Assembly (NCBI GenBank): GCA_947095535.1
Contig: OX352774.1
Span: forward strand, 5,890,001 to 5,954,000
DNA length: 64,000 nt
From: Poecilobothrus nobilitatus
Lineage: Eukaryota > Arthropoda > Insecta > Diptera > Dolichopodidae
Direction: 5' to 3'
This document shows positions 1 through 11,900 of this stretch, in pieces. The first letter of the stretch is position 1; each line of letters starts with the position of its first letter. A program made the translations under genes and the position numbers. Below the pieces are notes generated by a model, which did no database searches, was not told the origin of the DNA, and worked only from the letters and a program-made list of their open reading frames with translations.

Positions 1-1002
1 TTTTAAAAAATTCTATAAAGATTGCGTGATTAGGAAAATATTCCATAAAATATTTTTTTCTACATTTTATTAAATTTTATTAAATATTATGCTGTTTTTT
101 AATAAACAGAATAAAAGTTTTTAATTAAAAACAAATCGTTAATTAAAAAAATCTAGAAGTTTTACCTTTTCACCTACAACTCAATCAATTTGGGACATGT
201 TTTACTTGAATATTTTATTTTAACACAAAAAATTCGTATATTTTCATTACTTGATTACAATACTTTCTGGACAGTTACGGCTTTAAAATTTTGAAGAATG
301 TTTTCGTAAAGTTGTATAAAATTTTAAGAATTGCCTGTTGCCCTCAATTTTATGAAATCCATACAGTTTTAGATATTTCGATCTTTGCAGTTCTCTGACA
401 GTGATATTTAACAGAAGTGATAAATGATTCAAATGATATTTATGTAAATCTTACAATAGATATAGTCTTTTTAATTTTAAATTTAAGCAAGGTGTAAGTT
501 TTTCCAGTAGTTTTCTAATTTCTATAGAATATAAAGACTTTTTTATGGTATTAATATTTCATTTAGACTTAATAATACTTTTTGTTTGTGACGTCTCGTA
601 ACTAGGTTTATACCGCCATTGGACTTTTAACTAATAGCAATGTGATCTCGTTACTCTTAAACTTTCTGAAAAGAGGTGATATACCGCTTAATATTTCGCT
701 ATAGAAATTTTATTATAAAATATTTTAGTTAGTATTACACATTATTTGTTTTAATTAAATCTTCTTGAAAAATGAGATATAATCTGTTAAAGGCCAAAAT
801 ATAATTAATAGCTCTTTATGCTTTGAAAAAACCTCTAAAATACTATTAAACTGTGTAACTGTGTAATATTATTAAACATTCTAAGAAATGCTTTCAAACA
901 TTATCTACTATCCAAAATGAGATTACCACTTTGTAGAAGAATCATCACAACTTCATAGAAATTGTTTTATTGGAAATTTATAGCTTGAGTCAATCCATCC
1001 AA
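1..1002. other. AT-rich DNA without recognisable gene
   Basis: I see no coding frame, RNA gene or clear repeat here. The stretch at about 585-700 is slightly less AT-rich but has no long frame on either strand. Confidence 0.6.
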
Positions 1003-1320
1003 TGTAGTGGTTAGTGGTTAAGACACCAGAGCCTTTCATTCAAAAGGATTCGAATTCAAATCCCAGCTGAAACATATACAATTAATAACAAAAAAGTAAA
1101 TAATAAGACCTGTTAAAAAATAATTCTTGTAATACATAATAGATGTCGTAGAAATAAAAATATTTACGTCTGGTACTATAGCTACAGTCGAGTAATGAAC
1201 GGCTTAGTGAAATAATGATTTCACAAACTGTAGCTTTGTCAGATAAGAATAATAAAAGCCTTAGTTAATGCCCTTACCCCTATACTATATAGAGGAATGG
1301 GTAGGAAAAACAAATGACTT
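1003..1320 (+). repeat. Degenerate tRNA-derived SINE
   Basis: The head has a Pol III-like A box (tagtggttagtggttaag near 1006-1022) and a B-box-like stretch (ggattcgaattc near 1047). This is the layout of a tRNA-derived SINE head. A gtcgta motif follows near 1144, as in the other SINE copies of this window. The less AT-rich body to about 1320 probably belongs to the same element. The cloverleaf is not intact, so I do not call a functional tRNA. The 3' limit is a guess. Confidence 0.5.
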
Positions 1321-2203
1321 GAGTCAAAAATTGCTTGGGAATTATAACTCATAGTAACAGGTTATAAATCCCCATGTGAGTTATAGCACGCCATTTGATT
1401 TTCTTAATGACCAAACGCTTTTTATTTTCTTTTGTTTTTTACCACTTTCAACTAAATATTTTCTTGTCTTCATCAAAACTTATTTAATAATTTATTTATG
1501 ATCATATAAGAATTGTAATAATTTAATTATCTTTTATTGATCGTAAGTTAATTAACTATTTTTTAGTTTTCTCAATTTTTTGTTTTCAAACTACTTTTCT
1601 AAGAAATCATTTTGAAAATAATTCTATTTAATAATTAAAATGTACAGATAATATATTTACCTTTGGTAGACTTAAAGCACGCAATCGTAAACATTTTTAA
1701 TATAAGTACATATTATCTAAATATATAATTTTAGAAAAATCAAAGCATATCTCTTATTATAGAAATCAAAAAATTTCATTCAAAGCGAAAATCATTTTAT
1801 TATTTTTATACAGTGTGAGTTATAAAGCATGAATTAAAATAATTTTTTTTTGTTTTTTTTTAATACATTTGGTTTTAATATTAAAATATTTGAGTTATGT
1901 TTTTTTTGTTAATCTACACTTTTATAATAAAAATCTTTAATATAGTTTTTCTTTTAATTATCAGTCCAATGACATAACTGATAAAAATTTAACTAAATCT
2001 GGTTCCAAAACAAATTAAAATGTTTAAATTTCTCTGGAAACATTTTAAACTTGATTAATTCAAAAAAAAAAAATAAATTTTATTTACAATATTTAGGTTT
2101 GTATGAATATAGTTCTAGGGTATAATATATTTGCCAATACGTTTGTAACATCTTAAAGAGATGAAATAGATATGGTAAAGTATACAATATATTCTTTATT
2201 AGG
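1321..2203. other. AT-rich DNA without recognisable gene
   Basis: Homopolymer-rich sequence. No frame, tRNA or repeat unit could be supported. Confidence 0.6.
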
Positions 2204-2690
2204 AACGAATTCAAATAACTGACATACAATTTCTTTCTTTACTTATATGAGCATAACTCAGTGCCTAATCAAACTCAATATCTGACATATTGCCAAAACC
2301 AGTTAAGTCTCATGTCAACGATCTTTGCAAAATTGTGTTGTTCTAGAGCAACTGATTCGGATAGCTAGCATACTTATTTATATAAGCATACTTTAGTGCC
2401 TATATATAAACTGGATATTTCAAATTTTGTAAAAGAAGGTTAAATTTTTTCACAACGACCTCCACAAAATTTAGTTAGTCTAATGCAACAGGTTCGGGTA
2501 GCTGGGAAATTTATATACTATTATATCATATATTTATACTTTAAAATTTTAAACATCTGAAATTTTGTAAAAGAAGATTTCTGTTATATTTGCTTGTTTT
2601 GGCGCAAAGGATTCAAATAGCTTTCGGCATACAACATATATTATGTTATATTCGTGCGCGTATCCTAGAGTTGACACAGTCTACTCTATA
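2204..2690 (+). repeat. Degenerate tandem repeat array 1 (units ~120-145 bp)
   Basis: A motif of the form gca-a-x-ggattcgggtagctxgcatac recurs at about 2204, 2348, 2485 and 2604. Between occurrences lies a second shared piece, tctgaaattttgtaaaagaag. Units are 120-145 bp apart and quite diverged. The array closes with gtatcctagagtt near 2660. The same unit and closing motif recur at 5186-5490, so this is one dispersed satellite-like family. No coding capacity is visible. Confidence 0.65.
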
Positions 2691-3214
2691 CACTTTTCGT
2701 CGTTTTATTTGTTTCAATTTATTAGTATAATTGTAAATTTTCTGCTAAATCAGTTCTGCTAAATCTCATATAACTAAGGCGATTGTACAATATTTCGCTA
2801 TAGGTAAAAATACAAAAAAAAATGCTAAAAGAAATAAAAGAAAATCTGGTATTACATGCATTAAATATATTATAATATGTACTTTGAAATACAATAAATA
2901 TTATTCGAATGAGTTTGGTGATCACTATTCATGCTAATTAATTAAAATATTTCTCTTTTTTTATTTATGGTTTAATTTATGTTGTCCTGCAGAATATTGT
3001 CAAGGTTCTTACATTTATTTAATTTTACATCTTTTTTTTCATTTTAATATAAGTTTCTTTTTTCATATTATTCATCTGTCTGTTCTTTTTTATCCTGTTT
3101 GAACTATTATTAATTTATATAGTAAAATTATTTATTATATTTATATTATATATTATGTATTTACACTATATTTGGTAACAAAGGATATTTGTTTTCAATT
3201 AATAAAAGTTGTAA
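2691..3214. other. AT-rich DNA without recognisable gene
   Basis: Simple AT-rich sequence. The part at 3110-3190 resembles the AT-rich body of the SINE units at 3364-3945 and is probably the tail of the old SINE copy next to it. Confidence 0.5.
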
Positions 3215-3290
3215 TAAAAGAATTTGAATCGCCATTTTCCCGATTAATAAGCCACATGCTTAACCACTAGGCCCCAAAAGTGTATTTATT
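3215..3290 (-). repeat. Old tRNA-derived SINE head
   Basis: On the minus strand the order is an A box (ggcctagtggttaagcat), then ttattaatcgggaaaat, then a weak B box (gcgattcaaattc). This matches the two better preserved copies that follow, but many positions have changed. It is probably the first and oldest of three adjacent copies. Confidence 0.55.
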
Positions 3291-3363
3291 TATTTATATT
3301 AATATTACAAATCACATAGAATATTGCAACAATACTTAAATCCTTGGTCTACCAAAGGTCGAT

Positions 3364-3655
3364 CTAACTGTATTTATTTATTTATTTTATTTATTTATAT
3401 TATTATTACATGCATAAATGTAATGCAATATTATGAACCATCGGCTCCTTGGGCCATTATAGGTTTTTATACTATTATTAAATTATATACTAATATTATT
3501 TATTTTGTTTATATTATATACTATATATTTACATTATATTTAGTCGTAAGGGGGGTATGTATAAAGAAAAAACACCTACGACCTGTGCAGGGATCGAACC
3601 CACACTCCTTCGGCTAATACGCCACACGCCTACCCACTAGGCTACCGAAGCCCCC
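3364..3655 (-). repeat. tRNA-derived SINE, tandem unit 1
   Basis: Read on the minus strand, the unit starts at 3655 with ggggcttcggtagcctag. It has a consensus Pol III A box (tagcctagtgg) and B box (ggttcgatcc), then a roughly 200 bp AT-rich body and an (aaata)n-like tail near 3364. This is the structure of a full-length SINE of about 290 bp. It is followed head-to-tail by a nearly identical unit at 3656-3945, so the pair arose by tandem duplication or nested insertion. The 97-codon plus-strand frame across it is an accident. Confidence 0.8.
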
Positions 3656-3945
3656 TAACTGTATTTATTTATTATTTATTTATTTATATTAATATTACAT
3701 ACATAAATGCAATGCAATATTATTAAACCATCGGCTACCAAGGCCATTATAGGTTTTTATACTATTATTAAATTATATACTAATATTATTTATTTTGTTT
3801 ATATTATATACTATATATTTACATTATATTTGGTCGTAAGGGGGATATGTATAAAGAAAAAACACCTACGACCTGTGCAGGGATCGAACCCACACTCCTT
3901 CGGCTAATACGCCACACGCCTACCCACTAGGCTACCGAAGCCCCC
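3656..3945 (-). repeat. tRNA-derived SINE, tandem unit 2
   Basis: Nearly identical to the preceding unit over its whole length. The tRNA-like head at 3860-3945 is the same base for base as far as I can read it. Differences are confined to the AT-rich body, for example ggctaccaagg instead of ggctccttggg. The shared junction ctaactgtattt occurs at both ends of both units. Confidence 0.8.
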
Positions 3946-5185
3946 TAACTGTATTTTCCACATTCTAAATAATAACAATAATAAAAATTGCATACTTTAA
4001 GGAGATTCCGGTTTCCATTGAATTTTTTGCACATAACATATTTCTTTCTAAATTTACTAAAACAATAACTAAAGTTTAACCTTCAATTACTGTGATTAAA
4101 CAAACGAATTTAATTTTATATTTTTCTTTGACTGCGTTAACACATTTTTTTTAGCAAAAACTAAAATACAACCAGAATTTAAAATAAAAAATGTACATGT
4201 ACTTATCGATGACATGATACAATGAGACAACTATACAATTACACATCCTTCTTGCGATTTATTTCACATCCTTTGCCCCCATTGAAATTACGCAAAACAA
4301 ACAAAACAAAAAATACAGTATAACGATAAAAAAAAGATGTTTAAATATACAAAGAAAGAGATTTGGTTTACGATTGTTGTAAAACACGAAGTAAAAGAAA
4401 AATTAATTGTCAAGAATATAAAATTTATTCGTCAAAATGAACTATTCAATGTTAAAAATAATAAAAAAAAAAATTGTAATTATTTTTTTTAAATACATTT
4501 TCACAAATAAAAAAAAAATTTGTTTTCCTTACTAGAATATTTAAATAAGTCATTAGTAGTAAAAACTCCAATGTCTAAAAAATAAATTAATGTTTTCAAA
4601 AATAAAAGAAGTAATATAAAGAACCTAATAAGTTTTTTCAAAAGAAATTGACAAACAAAAAATTCTATTAACAAGACAAAATAGAACTAAAATGTGTATG
4701 GATAGAATAGTTTGAAATTGGAAATGTTTCATAATCTAGCTAATTATTATAGTTAGATAAAAAGAGAAGGGAACTTTGTTGTAGTCCTTTTTGTTTTTTA
4801 ATTTTCTTTCTTTTTAGAGATTCTTTTTCAACCTGAATTTAATTTTCCTTTAGCTTTCCTTTTAACTTGGTTAACTTATCGATTATACTTCCATTCGTTT
4901 TGATCCCCTTTCAGTGTTACTCAACTTCTGTACTTTTCTGCATCCATACATTTAAAATACTACTATTGACCTTTCCGAAATAGACTTTTTAATTCCTCCT
5001 CTTAAATTTTTATGAACTTCAAGACTTAGAATATAAATTCCAGTGTATAGATCGAATCAGAATTGAATTCCATTTGTCCTTCCGCACGATAACTCAATAA
5101 ATAAAGAAAATATAATTCTGAAATTTTTACCACGTCACTTTTAAAAAATTGATAGTTTCGCTATTTAAATCCACTTAAGTTCGGC
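3946..5185. other. AT-rich DNA without recognisable gene
   Basis: No open frame or structured RNA found. Poly-A and poly-T runs are frequent. A slightly less AT-rich patch at 4850-5060 has stop codons in all frames. Confidence 0.6.
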
Positions 5186-5490
5186 CATCGGATTGAAGTA
5201 GCTATCATACAACTGCTTTCTTTATAGGAATATAACTCAAAATCTATTAAGTATGTATCTGAAATTTTGTGAAAAGATGTCAAAATGCATGTGAACAGCT
5301 TCTGTAAAATTTAGCACAAAACGGCTGTCACAAACCATTCTGGTTCACTCTAGCACAAAGCGGCTGGTTCAGGTAGCTTGCATATCTTGGAATTTAATTA
5401 AGTAAAACGTGTCGAATTTTGTAAAAGATGATCAAATTTTATGGAAACAGCATATACTATGTTGATACGGGTATCCTAGAGTTTATTAAA
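5186..5490 (+). repeat. Degenerate tandem repeat array 2
   Basis: Two units homologous to the array at 2204-2690. The anchor motif is catcggattgaagtagcta at 5186 and cggctggttcaggtagctt at 5361. Each is followed by the shared piece ctgaaattttgtgaaaag or cgaattttgtaaaagatg. The array ends with gggtatcctagagttt near 5466, as array 1 does. Confidence 0.6.
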
Positions 5491-6098
5491 CTATCATTTT
5501 AATTAGAGTGTAAATATTTATATTGAATTTTGGTGCATTTAGATCTAACACATTTTTAAACATGAAATTAGCTAAAAATTACACTGCGGCTTACCAAAAA
5601 TTCTTTATATCATTTTGTTTTAATGAGATTTTCTAGATTTGCATTATGGTTAATACCAAAATTAATTCTTTTATCTTTTTTTTTTTTGAGTTATACAAGA
5701 TTCTGATTTATAAAATGTTATTAAAAATAGTAACAAGTTTAACGGTTATAATCATATAATAACGACAAATCATGAAAGTATATATTAGATTAAAACACTT
5801 TAAAAAATTCATAGAAAATCATGGACATTTTTAAAATGATAATAATTAATATTTTTTGATATTAAATTAATAATGTATTTAATATTATCGTAGGTATTAT
5901 CCTGAGGTAATCCAGACAGGAAAAAAACAAAGTAAGTGCTAAAATTTAACACGACAGACGTCAGACTTTATACCGGAATCAGCACGAGCCATCTGATGTT
6001 AAGGGCATCATCTGAAAGAATAGACAAAGTTGACACTGGAATGTATAGTATCTTAAGCTATAATTACAATTGACAAATATTTCTATCAGTGGAAAACG
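5491..6098. other. AT-rich DNA with one less AT-rich island
   Basis: The island at about 5945-6060 stands out in composition but has no frame I can recognise. The rest is simple sequence. Confidence 0.5.
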
Positions 6099-6345
6099 GA
6101 CGGTGGAAAACATCGAAAATCACTCAAAGGAACTGCATGAGATTTTTCTGGGTACTGTTGAATTTTAACCAACCACCATTTTTTAAAACCAAACCAAACT
6201 AGGATGGGTCCTTTAATACCTATGTAGTAATATAATGTACAGTTTGTTTATAGGAAAAAGGATGAGGAAAGGATTACTTGGGAAATAGAATTTGGGATAT
6301 TTAGGATTATGGAGGATGAAAAAAAAATATTTGGAGAGTTTTAAA
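6099..6345 (+). repeat. Dispersed repeat R, copy 1 (left arm)
   Basis: Shares an ordered set of motifs with the minus strand of 7845-8100: gtggaaaacatcgaaa, ctgggtactgttgaa, ttttaaccaacca, cagtttg..., gggatattt, and ttggagagtt. Two further copies or fragments lie at 15037-15240 and near 11950-12000. The function of the repeat is unknown. It could be one arm of a foldback-type element with its partner 1.5 kb downstream. Confidence 0.65.
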
Positions 6346-7844
6346 CTGATTAAAATTTTAAAAAAAATATATATGTATATTGATTGACATGATGAAATTT
6401 TAAATATCTAGAGACTCAAAAAGTCTCTGCGTTTGTTTATATTTCATTACTTAAATTTCAACTAGATAGGACAGGGAATCCTAATAAGGATTCTTCTTTC
6501 CAAAGTAAAGTTTTTGTCATAAAATTCTCCAAAAAAAAAAAATATTTATGTTACTATTTATACATTCTACTAATTATACAATGCTATATAAAAAATCTCA
6601 TATCTATATATATTATACAGTTGAGTTGAATATATAAACGTATATATGTAAACACATGTATGTTTAAATTTAAATAAAGTAATTAATTTAATTACAAATT
6701 ATGAAATTAAATATTTTTAAAAATCAATTTCAAACTATAAATAATATGTACCTATATACTTATTAACTACTTTATTTCTTGTAAATTTTTTACATATATT
6801 TATATATAAAAATAATTTAAGATTAATTTATATGAAAGTATATGTAAAATAAAGTAGCTGATTACTTGTTAAGTTACATCTGAACCTAACAATCATTTAA
6901 ATTATATACGGTGATAGGTTACAGTTGCTGTAATAAATGATTAACAGAATGTTCATAACATGCAACTGTGCATATAAAAATCTACAATATAATTTTTCAT
7001 AAAAATTATTCTTAAACGTAATTGAGAACCTGAAATGATACCACCATTTATTTCGAAATTAAAAAAAAAAATTTTTTTTATTTTGGAATTTTTCCAAGTA
7101 GGAAAAAAAAAAAAAAAAACATGTTTGTTTTTAAACTTACATATATTTTTGAATTATTTCATTTCAAGTCAAATAAACGATTAAAAATGTTATATATAAT
7201 ATATCTTCAATATTTGTATATAGTAAATAAATGTATATTATGTACATGTTTTTTAGCAAAAGAAAAATTAATGGTCGAATCTATATAAAATAATGATCTA
7301 GAAATGGTAGCTTAAACTATACATGATGATAGTAAATCATTTTAAAAAACCAAAAAGATACTAAATCCTCTTTTAAAAGTTGGTAGTAATATTTTATCAG
7401 ATTCTTCTAATCATTATTAATGGAAAAGCAAACGTTTCTGTGGTATACTTTTCAAAACAGAATATTAGATATTTCTTAAAATAAATTGTGATACAATTTT
7501 TCTGATTTTTCTGAGTGTAAAACCTACTTTTGATGAATTTCAACAGTAAATGTATGATTTGAAATTTTGAGCTCATTACAACTGGTATGAATCATGAATT
7601 AGATCAAATGGATTCGTTTTTTTTTTTTTTTTTTGCATGCACGAATAAAATCATTAATTAATTAATTTTGCGAAATGAAAATTATTAACAACTAATAAAT
7701 ATTTTTTGTTTCCTATATACCCCTATACATACATAATATATTTTCAATCTTAAATTAAAATGAAAATTAGAAAAATGTGTATTGAAGTTGGTAATTCATA
7801 TGTGTGTACGATCTAACGAAATTTGTAAAAGAACATCTTAACAT
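6346..7844. other. AT-rich DNA between two inverted copies of repeat R
   Basis: No frame of note. Contains long A and T runs, including an A/T palindrome near 7060-7085, and a poly-T run at about 7618-7634. Confidence 0.5.
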
Positions 7845-8100
7845 CTTTCTTTAGAATAACTCTCCAAATTTTTCCCTTCATTGTCGATAATACCAATTAT
7901 TCCAAACCCAATTTCTCAAATATCCTTCCCACATCCATATTCCCAAAACCAAACTGATACATCATGTCACTATGTGATAAAATTTCATAAAGAACGCATC
8001 ATTAAATTTGCGTTAAAATGGATGGTTTTGATTGGTTAAAGTCCAACACTACCCAGAGCAACACAGTTCCATTACTTTTAATGTTTTCTACCCTCCCAAA
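7845..8100 (-). repeat. Dispersed repeat R, copy 2 (right arm)
   Basis: Inverted relative to the copy at 6099-6345. On the minus strand it reads gggtagaaaacattaaaa, then ctgggtagtgttggac, ttttaaccaatc, gggaatatgg and aatttggagagtt, in the same order as copy 1. The two are clearly homologous but diverged. Confidence 0.65.
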
Positions 8101-9817
8101 ATTATATTAAATAAAATCATATAAAAATTAAATCTGATGATTTTATGAGATTTAAACGTTATTTACCTATACTTATTAACTATATATCAATTACACATTT
8201 TTTTAATATATAAATGAATAAATAAAATTTAAATTTTTCAATTTTATTATAGTTTTAATATAGTTAAAAACTGTATATACATATAATCAAATTTTTTTTC
8301 AACTTTTTAAAAGAATGTCCATATACCGGAAAAGATCAACTATATACATTTCTATTATCTAAAGATTTGATTTCGATATAAATTAACCGATACAAAATAA
8401 TACTTTTTTATACAAAACTACCTAAAGAAATAATAAGATAAAAATTACAAAAAAAGAAAAAAAAAAAAAACTTAAACCAATAATCTAAAATCTAACTAAA
8501 AATTGAATTGAAGGAAAAAAAATTTCAAAACCAAAAAAAGGTAAAATCTACTAAAGAATTTAGTTTATTTTTTTACTCTATAAAAAACAAAAATACAATT
8601 GGCAATGAAACGAAAAACCTTTAAAATAAATATTTATTTAAAGATAGATTTTTCTTAAGATGATGAGGTAAATAACTTTTCATGCCATTTGAAATTGAAA
8701 CAACGAGAGTTGTTTAAAAAAAAATACATAATATGTGTGATGATCGTAACATATGTAACTTTGGTCGTTCTAAATATCAAATAACAAAATATCCACATTG
8801 CATTTTAATCTTTTTAAGTAAATTGATGTAAGATTATATTATTATTGAAGTGTAAGTGACACTGCGACTTTTTGATATAGGTCTACATTGTGCTTCCCCT
8901 GTTACTATGTGTTGTGAATTTTACCTCAACTTATAATAATTTTGTCAGCCCAACTGCCTCAAAAGATCTGTAAAGGGAGTTTAGCAATATGCTCCTAAAA
9001 GCACATTTATCTTGCTAGACGTAAAACTCCGCAGTTTTTTATTATGTATGCTTGAGCCTCTTCTGTATGTACCGTCATTTTCTATAAATTCATGTTAAAT
9101 GGTAGAGAAATTATAATTATATACTATAGAAATAATTGACTTTTAATGGACTTCAAACGAAAGTTTGAGTATTTTTTACTTGAGATTATCTATACATATA
9201 TATGTATTATAATATAGTAGTACAGTATATACCTTACTTTTTTTAACTTAATGTAACTTAACTCAACTTTGTCAAATTTAAATTCAAGTACAAAGTTAAT
9301 TTAATTGAATCTTATATAGTTTTTTCTTAAAACTTTTATTTTAATGTCATTATAATAATTATAAAACCTTTTATAAACGAAATAGTATCAATTTTTTATT
9401 TTAATATATATTTATATGTATATATATATATGTAATGCATGGTAACCGAAAATAATACCACAAGCAATAAAACTGAATTTTTAAAATTTTATTTCTGCAT
9501 CGGAAGAGAATTAAAGTCAATTCGGCTTCATTGAATAGGTAAAAAAAGGTAAACAAATAATTCTACTATTCCTAAAGGATTTCATTAAAATCCAATCTAA
9601 AAAGCTCCAAATATTAATTGATTATAGAAATTATTTATCGAATGTTACCGTAGGTTCTTTTGTTGGTAGTTAGTAATGAATTTTGTACCACTAATGAAAT
9701 TATATTTTAATAATGGAGGTGGCAACTGATGTAATAAATGATACCTAAATTAACAATTCCTTAAAAATGTTATGCAGTTATGCAAAAACTAAAAGCTAAT
9801 AAATTAACAAAAAGAAG
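8101..9817. other. AT-rich DNA without recognisable gene
   Basis: Nothing supported. A less AT-rich island at about 8860-9060 has no continuous frame. Confidence 0.55.
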
Positions 9818-9970
9818 AGGTCTCGGTGGTCTTGTTAGTAAAAGTGTATAAAATACGCTGTAAACACCAACGGAGTGTTTGTTCGAATACTACACACGTC
9901 GTAAAAATAATTCTCCCTTACCACATTTACAATCACACCTGAAAACGAAATGGTGTGTAATTTCTTGCCA
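9818..9970 (+). repeat. tRNA-derived SINE
   Basis: Same family as the copies at 16589 and 59695. It has an A-box region gtctcggtggtcttgttagt, the hallmark middle gtataaaatacgctgtaaac, and a B box tgttcgaatac. A tail follows with acacgtcgtaa and a cacctgaaaacgaaatggtg stretch. Mutations in the A box suggest an old, inactive copy. Confidence 0.75.
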
Positions 9971-10587
9971 CATACTCGTATATGTGGCAGAGAAATAATC
10001 CTAAAAAATTAATGTAGTGTATTAATTCTGTTCAAAAGAAAATATTATATTATGTTATAGATATAAAAAGAAATAGGATATTCTATTTATATTAGAATGA
10101 TTTTTTTATAGTTGATTACAAAATCAAGATTTCAATAATTTGAAATCCGCCACTATTGTTGTCAGCCACTGTGTTGACAGCCGCCACTATTTTAAATTTA
10201 TAAAACAATTATGTGCAACAAATTATTATAAAAATATTTTAAAAGCCTATTAGGTGTTATTCCATTAGATTTTATTACACCGGGTGAATCGATACCGCGC
10301 CGTTATCCATATATTCGATTAAATATATTAAATTTTGAGTAATAAATATATTTCATTGTTATGTTATATGTTTTGTGTCTCATGATTTTAAAACATTTCA
10401 AAACACAACAAGATTTTATGTTAAAACTTTTTAAATCTACCTTGTTTATATTTTGATAATCTTTAAAAGGATTCTTTCAATATGAAAATATTGACCCCCA
10501 AGGATATACTGAATATAAAAATAAATAAGAACTCAGAACTTTTAACTTTAAGTTTATATTCTTTTATATTAAAAGTATTAAAAAGTT

Positions 10588-10619
<32 letters not shown>

Positions 10620-11552
10620 TTTATAGGTATATATTTTCATATAAATATATGTAACAAAATATGTATATATATATATATATAAATACATATTATAATATGA
10701 TTATAGTTATATTGAAATATATAACGTATTTATTGGATGTTTTTTATTTTATAAAAAAAGGCAAGAATTCTTTGTCACTTAATAATGTCACATAAATATA
10801 TACAAAAATATAAATATATTACATGTAAATATATTTTTACATTGGATCGAAATTTTATTTTACTCTTGTTAGTTTTTGTCCTTTTTTTTTTGGAATAGAG
10901 ATTTCTTTTTCCTTTTTCTTTAGATTATCTATGTAGAAGGATTATATTTATTATAGTTGAATAAACACTATAGAAAAAATATTCTAAAATCTAAACCCAC
11001 CTTTCTATTAAAGAATACCTGTAAAAATAAAATAAAAAACCTAAAGGGATTGTGATATCATAAGATTTAACGGTGGTCATATAATTTTTTTTTATTTTTA
11101 TTTTTCATTCTTGAGTTAATTTTCTTTTGCTTTTTTACTTTTTTTAATTTAAGATTTAAAGATAATAAAATTATCTTTTACTTTCTTTGTTTTCTTTTAA
11201 ATAGCAAAGTTTTGCTCTAAATAATGCACATATTATATTAATAGATACGTATATACTATAAGATATAAAAAAGTAACACATGCATATTATGTATTAATGA
11301 AATATGTATATAAATATATACATAAATTTTTATTGATTTTAAACTTTTATATAAATATAATTAATTAACTTAATTCGTCCTCTTCAGTATACTAACATAC
11401 ATACTAACAAAATATCTCTATAGATCAATTTTATTTATTTAAAATCTAATTTAATCAATTGCATCTAAAGATGTAAATATTTAATTGTCTGTCATATAAT
11501 AAATAATCCAAATTTGCTTTAAAAATTTGCTAATCAATTTAATAATTATCGA
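9971..11552. other. AT-rich DNA with TA microsatellites
   Basis: Includes TA dinucleotide runs at about 10593-10617 and 10661-10681. The 66-codon frame across them is a microsatellite artefact. The short motif ccgccactatt is repeated near 10150 and 10183. Confidence 0.55.
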
Positions 11553-11900
11553 TATTCTATCCATAGATATACTAAAAGTCCCGGATTCATAAGTCCCCTA
11601 GGGACTAATGATTCAACAAAAAAGCCCAAAACTCCCCGAAATATAAATTTTTTTGGGGACTTTTTGCTCACTCGTCAAAGTTATTATTTCTCGCGGACGT
11701 TTGGATCTTTTTTTGAGCATTAAGTCCGTAGGAAACTTTTCGCATATCACAATTATATCCTCTGTTAGGCTTAATATTAAAATCCTCTTTTAAGCAGTTT
11801 TTAAAGTATTTTGTCAAAATGTAAAGCTTACACTTGTTAACGCATTTTTATGTTCCGCTAGCATTCATTTGTTTCAGGGACTGGTATATAATAGAAGAAA
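11553..11900. mobile_element. Possible short TIR element
   Basis: The left end ctatccatagatatactaaa shares its first bases with the TIR of the element at 47931-48799. On the opposite strand it reads gggacttttagtatatct, which roughly mirrors gggactggtatataatagaa near 11878. Inside lies an agtcccctagggact palindrome. The right end match is weak and no target duplication is visible, so this is only a candidate. Confidence 0.3.

Noticed and set aside
3555..3652. Possible tRNA genes on the minus strand
   Set aside because: A and B boxes are good, but the arms do not form a cloverleaf with a proper acceptor stem, and the sequence continues into a SINE body.
3324..3907. Two plus-strand frames of 97 and 66 codons with identical C-terminal parts
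   Set aside because: They run through the AT-rich body and antisense head of tandem SINE units. The similarity is due to the repeat, not to a protein family.
10482..10682. 66-codon frame
   Set aside because: More than a third of it is Ile/Tyr from TA microsatellite; no other protein-like feature.
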